Origin: Treponema sp. UBA7570
GTDB lineage: Bacteria; Spirochaetota; Spirochaetia; Treponematales; Treponemataceae
Assembly: GCA_002477955.1 (NCBI GenBank)
Contig: DLLE01000014.1
Span: forward strand, 1-33,118
Reading direction: 5' to 3'
Length of the DNA: 33,118 nucleotides
Under the pieces are notes generated by a model. That model was not told where the DNA came from. It did not search any database and saw only the letters and a program-made list of their open reading frames with translations. Below, piece by piece: positions 1 through 6,818 of the stretch. Both the position numbers and the translations under genes were made by a program. Every line of letters begins with the position of its first letter. The first letter of the stretch is position 1.

Positions 1-9
1 GAATAAAAA

Positions 10-345
10 ATGAGTAAATATAAAGCTTTTGTCATAATGCCTTTTGGCTCAGATTTTAATGATGTATACAAGCTAGGAATAAAAGCAACTGCAAAAGAAT
101 GTGATGTTGATGCAAAACGTCTGGATGATGATTTCTTTGATACAAATATGGTCGAGGAAAGTTTATAAAAAGATTAACGATGCAGACTTTATCATAGCAG
201 ATATGACAGGACGAAATCCTAATGTATTTTATGAAGTAGGATACGCAGATGCAAAAAATAAACTTGTATTATTATTAACAAAAAATGTAAAGGATATACC
301 ATTTGATTTTAAGCAACGTTTACACAATGAATTGAAGCAATTCGT
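10..345 (+). pseudogene. Frameshifted, truncated nucleoside 2-deoxyribosyltransferase-like protein gene
   Basis: The reading frame opens at ATG 10 with KAFVIMPFG and runs 52 codons to a TAA at 166-168. The protein resumes in the next frame from about position 164 as YKKINDADFIIADMTGRNP, then NVFYEVGYADA and DIPFDF. These are the consecutive blocks of a widespread family with a nucleoside 2-deoxyribosyltransferase-like (Rossmann-type, TIR-resembling) fold. Restoring two bases (one TA unit) near 164-167 would join the halves as ESLYKKI, so a 2-bp deletion is the simplest lesion. After DIPFDF (about 310) the similarity to the family stops, so the 3' part is also lost. The substrate of this family is poorly defined; some members occur near defence genes, but nothing here shows that. 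The end coordinate is approximate, because the frame runs on into the murC leader. A sequencing error cannot be excluded for the frameshift, but it would not explain the truncation. Confidence 0.72.
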
Positions 346-360
346 CAAAAGAAGTAAAAT
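332..360 (+). promoter_or_regulatory. Predicted promoter for murC
   Basis: TTGAAG (332-337) and TAAAAT (355-360) are separated by 17 bases, giving a predicted transcription start near 367. That lies downstream of the ATG at 364, which supports placing the murC start at ATG 424. The promoter sits on the decayed 3' end of the preceding pseudogene. Confidence 0.45.
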
Positions 361-423
361 ATTATGGCGGCTTGGCTTTTTGCTTTTGCCGCTAATTTTA
401 TTTTTTTGGAAAGTTTTAATAAA

Positions 424-1926
424 ATGTGTGATTCTGTTTTGCCTTCCGATTTGAAAGGTTTTCATATTCATTGTGTCGGAATAAAAGGAACTGGGGTTGC
501 TGCTCTTGTCGAAATTCTTCATGCCCATGGGGCTGTGATTACCGGAAGCGATGTCTCTGAGCGTTTTTACACTGACGAAATTCTTGACAAGCTAAAGATT
601 AAGGCTCTGCCTTTTAGCTCGCAAAATATTACGGACAGCGTTCAGCTTGTAATTTACTCTTCTGCATATAATCCGGAAACCAATCCTGACCTTGCAGAAG
701 CCGTAAAACGCGGAATTCCTGTTTTGCTTTATACTCAGGCTCTTGGAGCGTTTTCTAAGAATGCTTATTCGTGCGGAGTTTGCGGAGTTCACGGAAAAAC
801 CACAACGACAGGCCTTTGCGGCTCTATTTTTAAGGAGCTTGGCTTTCCGGGCGCAGTCCTTGCAGGAAGCATAATTTCTTCTTTTGGAGGCTGCACTTAT
901 ACAAGCCCGGTTTCTGCCGAATCCTCTCCTCTAAAAAAGTCTTTTTTTATTGCTGAGACCTGCGAGTATCAAAGGCACTTTATGTCTTTTTGTCCGCAGA
1001 AAATTATTCTTACTTCTGTCGAAAGCGATCATCAGGATTATTATCCGACTTTTAAAGACATACAGCGCGCTTTTGTCGATTATATCTGTCTTTTGCCTCG
1101 GGGCGGACAGCTGATTTTTTGCGCTGATGACAGCGGCGCTTTGGAGACTGCAAGAATCGCGTTTGAAAAACGTCCAGACATAAAAATGGTTTCTTACGGC
1201 GAGAATGCTGATGGCGCCTACCGATTAAAATTTGGCCGTGTAGAAGGCGGAAAGCAATATTTTGAAGTGGCTTGCCTCGGAGAATGTGCAATCTGCGTTC
1301 CTGGAAAGCACAATGTCCGCAATTCTGCCGCCGCCGTCGCGTTGAACTGCGAGCTTCTAAAAACCTACGGAAAAGACTTGTCTTCCTACAAAGAAAAAAT
1401 CAAAGAAGGCCTTTTAAGTTTTAAGGGCGGAAGAAGACGGAGCGAAATTGTAGGACGCGCAAAAACTCCTCTTGGGCAGGAAGTTATCTTTATTGACGAC
1501 TACGGGCATCACCCGACAGCAATCAGGACAACGCTCGAAGGGTTCCGCAATTTTTATAAGGGGCACAAGATTATCGTTGACTTTATGAGCCACACATACA
1601 CAAGAACAGCGGCCTTGCTCGAGGATTTTGCTTCCAGCTTTGCGAGCGCTGACAAGGTTATTATCAATAAAATTTATGCGAGCGCCCGCGAGAACGCTTC
1701 CTGCGCAAAGGTCAGCGGCGAAATTCTTTCTGAGCATGCAAAAAAATATCATAAGGACGTAACTTACTGCGGCGAATTTGATGAGGCCGCAGAAACCGCA
1801 TTTAAAATGCTTTCCGAGCCTTCCGGGAGCGGTTATCCTGACGGATATATTTTTGTAACAATGGGCGCCGGGAACAACTGGCAGGTTGGAACTAAAGTTC
1901 TAAAAATGCTTGAGACAAAAAACTGA
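424..1926 (+). CDS. murC: UDP-N-acetylmuramate--L-alanine ligase (MurC)
   Basis: This cytoplasmic ATP-dependent Mur ligase adds L-alanine to UDP-N-acetylmuramate, the first step of the peptidoglycan stem peptide. Of 500 residues, the N-terminal UDP-binding domain carries GIKGTG (about 19-24). The central ATPase domain has the P-loop HGKTTTT (about 123-129) and AETCEYQRHF (about 177-186). The C-terminal domain has PGKHNVRN, FKGGRRR and DDYGHHPTAI (about 358-367). The frame is open from ATG 364, but ATG 424 is chosen: GGAAAG at 408-413 is a good ribosome binding site, the family motif then lies at its usual distance from the N terminus, and the predicted transcript begins near 367. Mpl, which ligates recycled tripeptide, is the main alternative; the CEY-type active site fits what I recall of treponemal MurC. 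The gene is followed by yicC after 63 bases. Confidence 0.88.
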   Translation: MCDSVLPSDLKGFHIHCVGIKGTGVAALVEILHAHGAVITGSDVSERFYTDEILDKLKIKALPFSSQNITDSVQLVIYSSAYNPETNPDLAEAVKRGIPVLLYTQALGAFSKNAYSCGVCGVHGKTTTTGLCGSIFKELGFPGAVLAGSIISSFGGCTYTSPVSAESSPLKKSFFIAETCEYQRHFMSFCPQKIILTSVESDHQDYYPTFKDIQRAFVDYICLLPRGGQLIFCADDSGALETARIAFEKRPDIKMVSYGENADGAYRLKFGRVEGGKQYFEVACLGECAICVPGKHNVRNSAAAVALNCELLKTYGKDLSSYKEKIKEGLLSFKGGRRRSEIVGRAKTPLGQEVIFIDDYGHHPTAIRTTLEGFRNFYKGHKIIVDFMSHTYTRTAALLEDFASSFASADKVIINKIYASARENASCAKVSGEILSEHAKKYHKDVTYCGEFDEAAETAFKMLSEPSGSGYPDGYIFVTMGAGNNWQVGTKVLKMLETKN

Positions 1927-1989
1927 CAATTTTTTTAGTCTATTGCGATTACAGCAAAGATTTGATATTAAATATGGAGATAAAAATTT

Positions 1990-2859
1990 ATGAACAGCAT
2001 GACAGGATATGGCTTTAAAGAAACCATAGTCGAAAATACCCAGATCAGCGTTGAAATAAAATCCGTGAACAACCGTTTTTTGGATTTGAATGTGAATATT
2101 CCTTCGTTCTTGAATCCCCTTGAAGCAAAAATCCGCAAAATCGTTTCTTCTAAAATCGTGCGCGGAAAAATCGACCTTGCAATCCGCGTAAAGGATATGA
2201 ATTCTACTGCAAAGGTAAATCCTGACCCTGCCGCGGCTTTAATGTATCGCGATGCAATCGCAAAAGTAAGCGAGGCTCTTGGCTATCCGGCCGCTTCAAT
2301 TCCTCTTTCTCTGATTGTGGCCCAGGACGGGGTTTTAAATATAACCCATGAATATGACGCCGAGTCTTACTGGTCAAAAATCGAGCCTGTTTTTAACGAA
2401 GTTTTTGAACAGTTTGTTTCTGACCGTGAACGCGAGGGCGAAAACCTCAAAGCTGATCTTCTAAAAAAACTTGACATTCTTGACAGCTGCGCTTCTTTCT
2501 TTAAGGAATGGCAGCCAAAGATGGAACAGAAATTCAGGGAGCAGATTACAACCCGCTTTAACGAGCTTTTGGGCGACAGCGCAGACCAGAACCGGATTAT
2601 GACAGAAGTCGCCTCAATGATGATAAAATACACGATTAACGAGGAAATCATTCGTCTGCACAGCCATCTTTCTGCAATGCGCAATGAATTCTTGCAAAAC
2701 CCGGTTCCTGGAAAACGCATTGACTTTATCTGCCAGGAAGCAAACCGCGAAATAAACACAATCGGCTCAAAAAATCAGTTTACGGAAGTAGGCGAGATGG
2801 TCATAAATGCAAAAGATGCCCTTGAAAATATCCGTGAACAGAGCAAAAATGTGGAATAA
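1990..2859 (+). CDS. yicC: YicC/YloC family endoribonuclease
   Basis: The 289-residue protein opens with MNSMTGYG and continues with EIKSVNNRFLDLN, the N-terminal signature of the YicC-like family. It ends with the conserved C-terminal domain (GKRIDFICQEANREINTIGSK, split here as GKRIDFICQE and ANREINTIGSK; about 240-262). Family members are stress-induced cytoplasmic endoribonucleases; the E. coli protein takes part in small-RNA turnover. Length is normal. GGAGA at 1976-1980 lies nine bases before the ATG. The gene sits between murC and the cytidylate kinase on the same strand with short gaps, so the three are likely cotranscribed. Nothing in the sequence shows which RNA it cleaves here. Confidence 0.88.
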   Translation: MNSMTGYGFKETIVENTQISVEIKSVNNRFLDLNVNIPSFLNPLEAKIRKIVSSKIVRGKIDLAIRVKDMNSTAKVNPDPAAALMYRDAIAKVSEALGYPAASIPLSLIVAQDGVLNITHEYDAESYWSKIEPVFNEVFEQFVSDREREGENLKADLLKKLDILDSCASFFKEWQPKMEQKFREQITTRFNELLGDSADQNRIMTEVASMMIKYTINEEIIRLHSHLSAMRNEFLQNPVPGKRIDFICQEANREINTIGSKNQFTEVGEMVINAKDALENIREQSKNVE

Positions 2860-2905
2860 TTTTTGCTTTGCCTGAAAAATCCCAAATAAAAAACTGGAGA
2901 AAAAA

Positions 2906-3451
2906 ATGAAATTAAAAAAAGAACTTCGTGTTGCAATCAGCGGAAAATCTGGCTGCGGGAATACAACGGTTTCTACTCTTTTGAGCCAGAAGCTTGGAAT
3001 TAAGATGATCAATTATACTTTCCGCCAGCTTGCCGCAGAAAAAGGGCTTACTCTTGCCCAGGTAATAGAAAATGCAAAGAATGATGATTCTTATGACAAA
3101 TATGTGGACACCCATCAGGTTGAGCTTGCAGAAAAAGAAAGCTGCGTTCTTGGAAGCCGCCTTGCAATCTGGATGCTGAAAATTGCAGATTTTAAAGTTT
3201 ATCTTTATGCAAGCGATGAAACCAGGGCTGGGCGCGTTTTTAACCGTGAAGGCGGCGATCTTGCGGAAATCGCCCGTTTTACGGCAATGCGCGACAGCGA
3301 GGACAGCCGGCGCTATAAAAAGCTCTATGAAATTGACAACAATAAATACGACTTTGCCGACTTGATAATAGACACTGCAAATTATTCTCCAGAGCAGATT
3401 GTGGATTTAATTCTAAATGAGCTGGAAAAACGCGGTTTTATCGAAAAATAA
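2906..3451 (+). CDS. Cytidylate kinase-like protein (short, archaeal type)
   Basis: The 181-residue protein matches the short cytidylate kinase family found in archaea and some bacteria, which phosphorylates CMP or dCMP to the diphosphate. Visible blocks are the N-terminal loop ISGKSGCGNTT (residues 11-21), LGSRLAIWML (about 82-91), FNREGG and RDSEDSRRYKKLYEID. The Walker A lysine is replaced by asparagine (GKSGCGNT); archaeal relatives as I recall have threonine there, so this may be family-typical. GGAGA lies five bases before the ATG. It closes the murC-yicC unit and is followed by a bidirectional terminator. Function as a CMP kinase is inferred from the family, and a broader role as a nucleotide kinase-like protein is possible. 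Confidence 0.82.
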   Translation: MKLKKELRVAISGKSGCGNTTVSTLLSQKLGIKMINYTFRQLAAEKGLTLAQVIENAKNDDSYDKYVDTHQVELAEKESCVLGSRLAIWMLKIADFKVYLYASDETRAGRVFNREGGDLAEIARFTAMRDSEDSRRYKKLYEIDNNKYDFADLIIDTANYSPEQIVDLILNELEKRGFIEK

Positions 3452-3490
3452 AATAGCTGTAAACTGCAAAATATCTTTAAAAGCGCAAAA

Positions 3491-3531
3491 AAAAGGCTGC
3501 CTTAGAAAAATTTTCCAAGGCAGCTTTTTTT
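3491..3531. terminator. Bidirectional intrinsic terminator between cmk-like gene and leuD
   Basis: GCTGCCTT (3496-3503) pairs with AAGGCAGC (3517-3524). An A-run on the left and a T-run on the right extend the stem and supply a U-tract in either direction. The two flanking genes converge on it, so it can end both transcripts. Confidence 0.85.
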
Positions 3532-3545
3532 ATAAAAATATAAAG

Positions 3546-4079
3546 CTAGTATTTTGACTCAGCGTAGCCAATCCAGCCTTCATTTTCAATCAGGGCCTTT
3601 TCAAAGCCTTCAAGCTTAAAAGGATAGCTTTTTGAAAGAGAGCCGGCAATAAGCTTTACTTTCCATGTGCCGTCATCTTTTGGCTCGATTTTACATTCAC
3701 ATTCTTTGTCGGCGAATGTGCGGAACATATCGTCAATTTCGCGTTTTGGCATTTCCAAAGCAAGAAGACCGCAGTTATACATATTCTGTCTGAAAATTCT
3801 TGCAAAATTCGGAGCGATTACTGCATAGATTCCGTTTACTTCGAGGGCCCAAGGCGCATGTTCTCGGCTTGAACCGCAGCCAAAGTTTTCACGGGTAATG
3901 ATTACTTTTTTTCCTGGAACATCGCGTTTCGCGTCGAATCCATCGAGTTTAAGGTCTTCAAGACAGTATGGCTTTAAAGCCTGTTTTGAAATTTCAGTCA
4001 AATATTTTGCAGGAATGATTTCGTCAGTGTTAATGTCTGAACGATCCAAAAAAAGTACCGGTCCGCCGAATGCTTTCAT
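3546..4079 (-). CDS. leuD: 3-isopropylmalate dehydratase small subunit (LeuD)
   Basis: LeuD is the swivelling small subunit of the aconitase-family dehydratase that, with LeuC, isomerises 2-isopropylmalate to 3-isopropylmalate in leucine synthesis. The 177-residue protein shows DRSDINTDEIIPAKYL near the N terminus and ENFGCGSSREHAPWAL (about 65-80), the substrate-binding serine/arginine loop of the family. Its length fits the short archaeal/thermophile-type small subunit, matching the type of LeuC. GGGAGAA precedes the ATG. It is the last gene of the operon, 50 bases after leuC with a perfect hairpin in between. Related enzymes act on methylmalate or homoaconitate, so the substrate is not fixed by sequence. 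Confidence 0.88.
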   Translation of the reverse strand: MKAFGGPVLFLDRSDINTDEIIPAKYLTEISKQALKPYCLEDLKLDGFDAKRDVPGKKVIITRENFGCGSSREHAPWALEVNGIYAVIAPNFARIFRQNMYNCGLLALEMPKREIDDMFRTFADKECECKIEPKDDGTWKVKLIAGSLSKSYPFKLEGFEKALIENEGWIGYAESKY

Positions 4080-4095
4080 AATTTTCTCCCATTTT

Positions 4096-4122
4096 GGCAG
4101 AGAACGAAAATTATTCTCTGCC
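4096..4122 (-). promoter_or_regulatory. Intercistronic hairpin between leuC and leuD
   Basis: GGCAGAGAA (4096-4104) and TTCTCTGCC (4114-4122) form a perfect 9-bp stem with a 9-base loop. It starts eight bases after the leuC stop and ends just before the leuD ribosome binding site. On the transcribed strand no U-tract follows, so it is more likely an mRNA-stability or processing element than a terminator. Confidence 0.6.
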
Positions 4123-4129
4123 TTTTATT

Positions 4130-5416
4130 TTATCCTTTGTAATTTTCTGAATTTGTAATTGTTCCTGTAATTGCTGTTGCAGCGGCAGAAGCAGGGCTCA
4201 TAAGGTGAACCATTCCGCCTTTTCCCATGCGTCCGTTAAAGTTGCGGTTTGTTGTAGAAGCGCAAACTTCGCCTTCAGCAAGCACTCCGTTCGACATGCC
4301 AAGACAAGCGCCGCAGGTAGGGTTTGTTACACAGAATCCTGCTTCAAGGAAGATGTCAATCAAGCCTTCTGCTACAGCCATTTTGTAAATTTTTGGAGTC
4401 GCAGGAGAAACGATTCCGCGCACTCCGTCCGCGAGGTGATGACCTTTTAAAACTCCTGCCGCAATGCGAAGGTCAGAGATTCGTCCGTTTGTGCAAGAAC
4501 CAATGTATACCTGATCAACACGTGTGCCTTTCATTTCTGAAATATTTTTAATCTGATCCGGCTTGTAGTTGATTGTGCATACTGGCTCAAGATTAGAAAG
4601 ATCTTCTGTGATTACTTTTTCGTAAACAGCGTCCTCGTCATCGCGCCATTTTGCATAGTCGGCAATCGCGTCTTCTTTAGTTTTATATTCGTCTTTGATG
4701 AATTCCCAAAGGTATTCAACAGTTTTTTCATCTGGGAAGCAGATTCCGCTTGTGCCGCCGGCTTCTACAGCCATATTGCAGAGAGTCATGCGCTCTTCCA
4801 TTCCCATGTTGTCTACGATTGGACCGGTAAATTCAACTACACAGTTTGTTGCGCCGTTTACGCCGATTTTTCCAATCAAATGAAGAATTACGTCTTTTGC
4901 GTAAACTCCTTCTTTGAGTTTTCCGTTAAGCACAAATTTGATTGTTTTTGGTTCTTTGAACGAGCATACACCCTTCAAAATTCCAACTTCAAGATCTGTC
5001 GTTCCAACTCCGGCTGCAAAAGCGCCGAACGCTCCGTGAGTACAAGTGTGGCTGTCGCCCATGATTACTGTAAAGCCTGGACGTACAAAGCCTTTTTCTG
5101 GGAAAATTGCGTGGCAAACACCGTTGGCGCCAATGTCAAAAAAGTCTTTTATATTGTTACGGCGAGCCCAATCTCTTAATATTTTTCCTTGAGTTGCAGT
5201 TTTGCTGTCTTTTGCAGGAGTTACGTGGTCGATTACGGCCTTGATTTTTGCAGGATCAAAAACCTTGTCCTTGCCGCGTTCTACCAAATCATTTATTGCG
5301 ATTGGAGTTGTAATTTCGTGACAGAATACACGGTCAAGTTTTAAAACATAAGTTCCTTCAAACGGAGTATCTACCAAATGCGATTCAAAAATCTTCTGAG
5401 CAATAGTCTTTCCCAT
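4130..5416 (-). CDS. leuC: 3-isopropylmalate dehydratase large subunit (LeuC)
   Basis: LeuC holds the [4Fe-4S] cluster of isopropylmalate isomerase. The 428-residue protein has MGDSHTCTHGAFGAFAAGVG (about 128-147), IGSCTNGR and PTCGACLG, which supply the three cluster cysteines. At 428 residues it belongs to the shorter archaeal/thermophile class rather than the ~465-residue enterobacterial class, consistent with the separate short LeuD. A ribosome binding site AGAGGT lies ahead of the ATG. The dehydrogenase upstream on the same strand is 75 bases away. No leuA or leuB lies in the window. As with LeuD, methylmalate or homoaconitate-type substrates cannot be excluded. Confidence 0.88.
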   Translation of the reverse strand: MGKTIAQKIFESHLVDTPFEGTYVLKLDRVFCHEITTPIAINDLVERGKDKVFDPAKIKAVIDHVTPAKDSKTATQGKILRDWARRNNIKDFFDIGANGVCHAIFPEKGFVRPGFTVIMGDSHTCTHGAFGAFAAGVGTTDLEVGILKGVCSFKEPKTIKFVLNGKLKEGVYAKDVILHLIGKIGVNGATNCVVEFTGPIVDNMGMEERMTLCNMAVEAGGTSGICFPDEKTVEYLWEFIKDEYKTKEDAIADYAKWRDDEDAVYEKVITEDLSNLEPVCTINYKPDQIKNISEMKGTRVDQVYIGSCTNGRISDLRIAAGVLKGHHLADGVRGIVSPATPKIYKMAVAEGLIDIFLEAGFCVTNPTCGACLGMSNGVLAEGEVCASTTNRNFNGRMGKGGMVHLMSPASAAATAITGTITNSENYKG

Positions 5417-5491
5417 CTTTAGTACCTCTAAAATTCTTTAGTATTTTTAAATAATTTACCGTTTTTGCAAGGAAAATACAATACAGGAATT

Positions 5492-6445
5492 CTAATTAAC
5501 AACGTTTATGCTTTTTCCGGCGGAAAAGGCCTTTAAATTTTCAAGAGCAATCTTAAAAAGGCGCTGTCTTGCTTCTAGCGGCGCCCAGGCAATATGCGGA
5601 GTCAAAACGCAATTTTTTGCCTTGTAGAGGGGGCAGTCGCTTTTCATTGGTTCTGTTCCGATTACATCTGCTGCATAGCCGGCTATCTGGCCTTTATCGA
5701 GGGCCTGTCTTAAATCGCTTTCGTTTACAAGACCGCCGCGGGCTGTATTTATTATGATGGCGGTCTTTTTCATCTTGGAAATAGTATTTTTGTTGATCAG
5801 CTGCGATGTTTCCGCAGTCATCGGCGCATGAAGGGTGATAAAATCGCTCTGTTCAAAAAGCTCATCTAAAGAAACCGCCTTTTCGTTTCCTTTAAAAGAA
5901 TTTGGCGAATGAACGTGAATAATTACATTCATTCCAAAGGCATGAGCAATTTCTGCAACTTTTTGTCCAATCGAGCCGAAGCCAAAAATTCCCAGTGTTT
6001 TGCCTTTGAGTTCTGTCAATGGGCTTTTCCAATAACAAAAATCCGGGCTTTTTATCCAATCGCCGTTTTGAACGGATTGTGAATGCTGTTCAACCTGGTT
6101 TGTAAAATTTAAAATCAAGGCAAATGTGTGCTGTGCGACAGAGTCTGTAGAATATGCAGGAATATTTGTTACTGTAATTCCAGCCTCTCTTGCGGCTTTT
6201 GTGTCTACAACATTATATCCAGTCGCCATAACTCCAATGTATTTTAGGTTTGGGCACTGTTCAATTATCTGTTTAGTGATGTTTACTTTGTTTAAAAAAA
6301 TAGCATCGGAATCTCCGATTCTTTCAACAACAAGTTCTGGCGGGGTACGGTCGTAAACCGTCAATTCTGCAATATCCTTAAAAATATCCCAATCCAAATC
6401 ACCTGGATTTGCCGCATAACCGTCTAAAACCGTAACTTTAAGCAT
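5492..6445 (-). CDS. D-2-hydroxyacid dehydrogenase (glycerate dehydrogenase-like)
   Basis: This NAD(P)-dependent oxidoreductase interconverts a D-2-hydroxyacid and the 2-keto acid. The 317-residue protein shows the nucleotide-binding GFGSIG (155-160), NTARGGLV with the substrate arginine (R236), E265 in the GTEP stretch, and the catalytic histidine H284 in TPHIAWAP. The catalytic triad is therefore complete. Best matches in style are hydroxypyruvate/glycerate dehydrogenases. AAGGAAG precedes the ATG. It is cotranscribed with the small HMA-like gene upstream (22-base gap) and with leuCD downstream (75 bases), which suggests its substrate may be a branched-chain or related 2-hydroxyacid; that link is an inference from position only. 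Confidence 0.85.
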   Translation of the reverse strand: MLKVTVLDGYAANPGDLDWDIFKDIAELTVYDRTPPELVVERIGDSDAIFLNKVNITKQIIEQCPNLKYIGVMATGYNVVDTKAAREAGITVTNIPAYSTDSVAQHTFALILNFTNQVEQHSQSVQNGDWIKSPDFCYWKSPLTELKGKTLGIFGFGSIGQKVAEIAHAFGMNVIIHVHSPNSFKGNEKAVSLDELFEQSDFITLHAPMTAETSQLINKNTISKMKKTAIIINTARGGLVNESDLRQALDKGQIAGYAADVIGTEPMKSDCPLYKAKNCVLTPHIAWAPLEARQRLFKIALENLKAFSAGKSINVVN

Positions 6446-6467
6446 GACACTTCCTTAAAAAATAATT

Positions 6468-6668
6468 TTAATTGAGTACTTCAACACCTGTAGAAGAAAT
6501 AGCGCTGTTTATTGCATCTTCGGCAGAACCTTCAAAATCAACTAGAACTTGAGATTTTTCTGCATTTGCAACACAGTTTGTTACACCTGCAACAGCTTTT
6601 ACGGCAGCTTCTACTTTTGCACAGGTATCGGCATCGAACATTCCAACAACATATATTTTTTTCTGCAT
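6468..6668 (-). CDS. Small HMA-fold (heavy-metal-associated-like) protein lacking CxxC
   Basis: The 66-residue protein has the alternating strand/helix pattern of a heavy-metal-associated domain: KKIYVVGM, then a helix with VEAAVKAVAGV, then SQVLVDFEG, and AINSAISSTGVEVL. The metal-binding GMTCxxC motif is altered to GMFDADTC, so only the second cysteine remains and ordinary copper or zinc chaperone chemistry is unlikely. AGGAG is nine bases ahead of the ATG, and a strong promoter with an operator-like palindrome lies upstream. It is the first gene of an operon with the dehydrogenase and leuCD. Its role is unknown; ligand sensing or a protein-protein adaptor are possibilities without direct support. 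Confidence 0.72.
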   Translation of the reverse strand: MQKKIYVVGMFDADTCAKVEAAVKAVAGVTNCVANAEKSQVLVDFEGSAEDAINSAISSTGVEVLN

Positions 6669-6725
6669 AAGAAAATTTCTCCTGCGGGACTAATAAAAAT
6701 CACGGTATCTAAAAATTCTTCTATC

Positions 6726-6753
6726 ATTATATCAATAATTGGAAGTTATTCAA
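6726..6753 (-). promoter_or_regulatory. Predicted promoter of the HMA-dehydrogenase-leuCD operon
   Basis: Read on the minus strand, TTGAAT (6748-6753) and TATAAT (6726-6731) are spaced by 16 bases, and TG precedes the -10 by one base (extended -10). The predicted start near 6719 leaves a leader of about 50 bases. The -35 box lies inside a perfect palindrome. Confidence 0.65.
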
Positions 6754-6779
6754 ATAACTTTTTTTTTATATCAACAATT
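6728..6779. repeat. Pair of 13-bp direct repeats flanking the palindrome
   Basis: TATATCAATAATT (6728-6740) and TATATCAACAATT (6767-6779) differ at one base and are offset by 39 bases. They flank the palindrome; the first overlaps the -10 region. Confidence 0.5.
6743..6760. promoter_or_regulatory. 18-bp perfect palindrome over the -35 box, likely operator
   Basis: AAGTTATTCAAATAACTT is an 8+2+8 perfect inverted repeat covering the -35 of the operon promoter. Its position suits a dimeric repressor. A T-run follows it on the plus strand, but no plus-strand gene ends here, so a terminator role is less likely. Confidence 0.5.
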
Positions 6780-6818
6780 ATTCAAAAAATAGAAATATCT
6801 TCTTAAAAAAATAGTTTT

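Noticed and set aside
1052..1752. Minus-strand frames inside murC
   Set aside because: They are shadows of MurC, whose Mur ligase motifs run through both intervals.
1943..1971. TTGCGA-17-TATTAA promoter-like pair just before yicC
   Set aside because: The predicted start near 1978 would cut through the GGAGA ribosome binding site, so the match is probably chance and yicC is read from the murC transcript.
5417..5491. Possible separate leuC promoter (TTGCAA with an A/T-rich -10)
   Set aside because: Spacing is 15 bases with a poor -10; the upstream operon promoter explains expression better.
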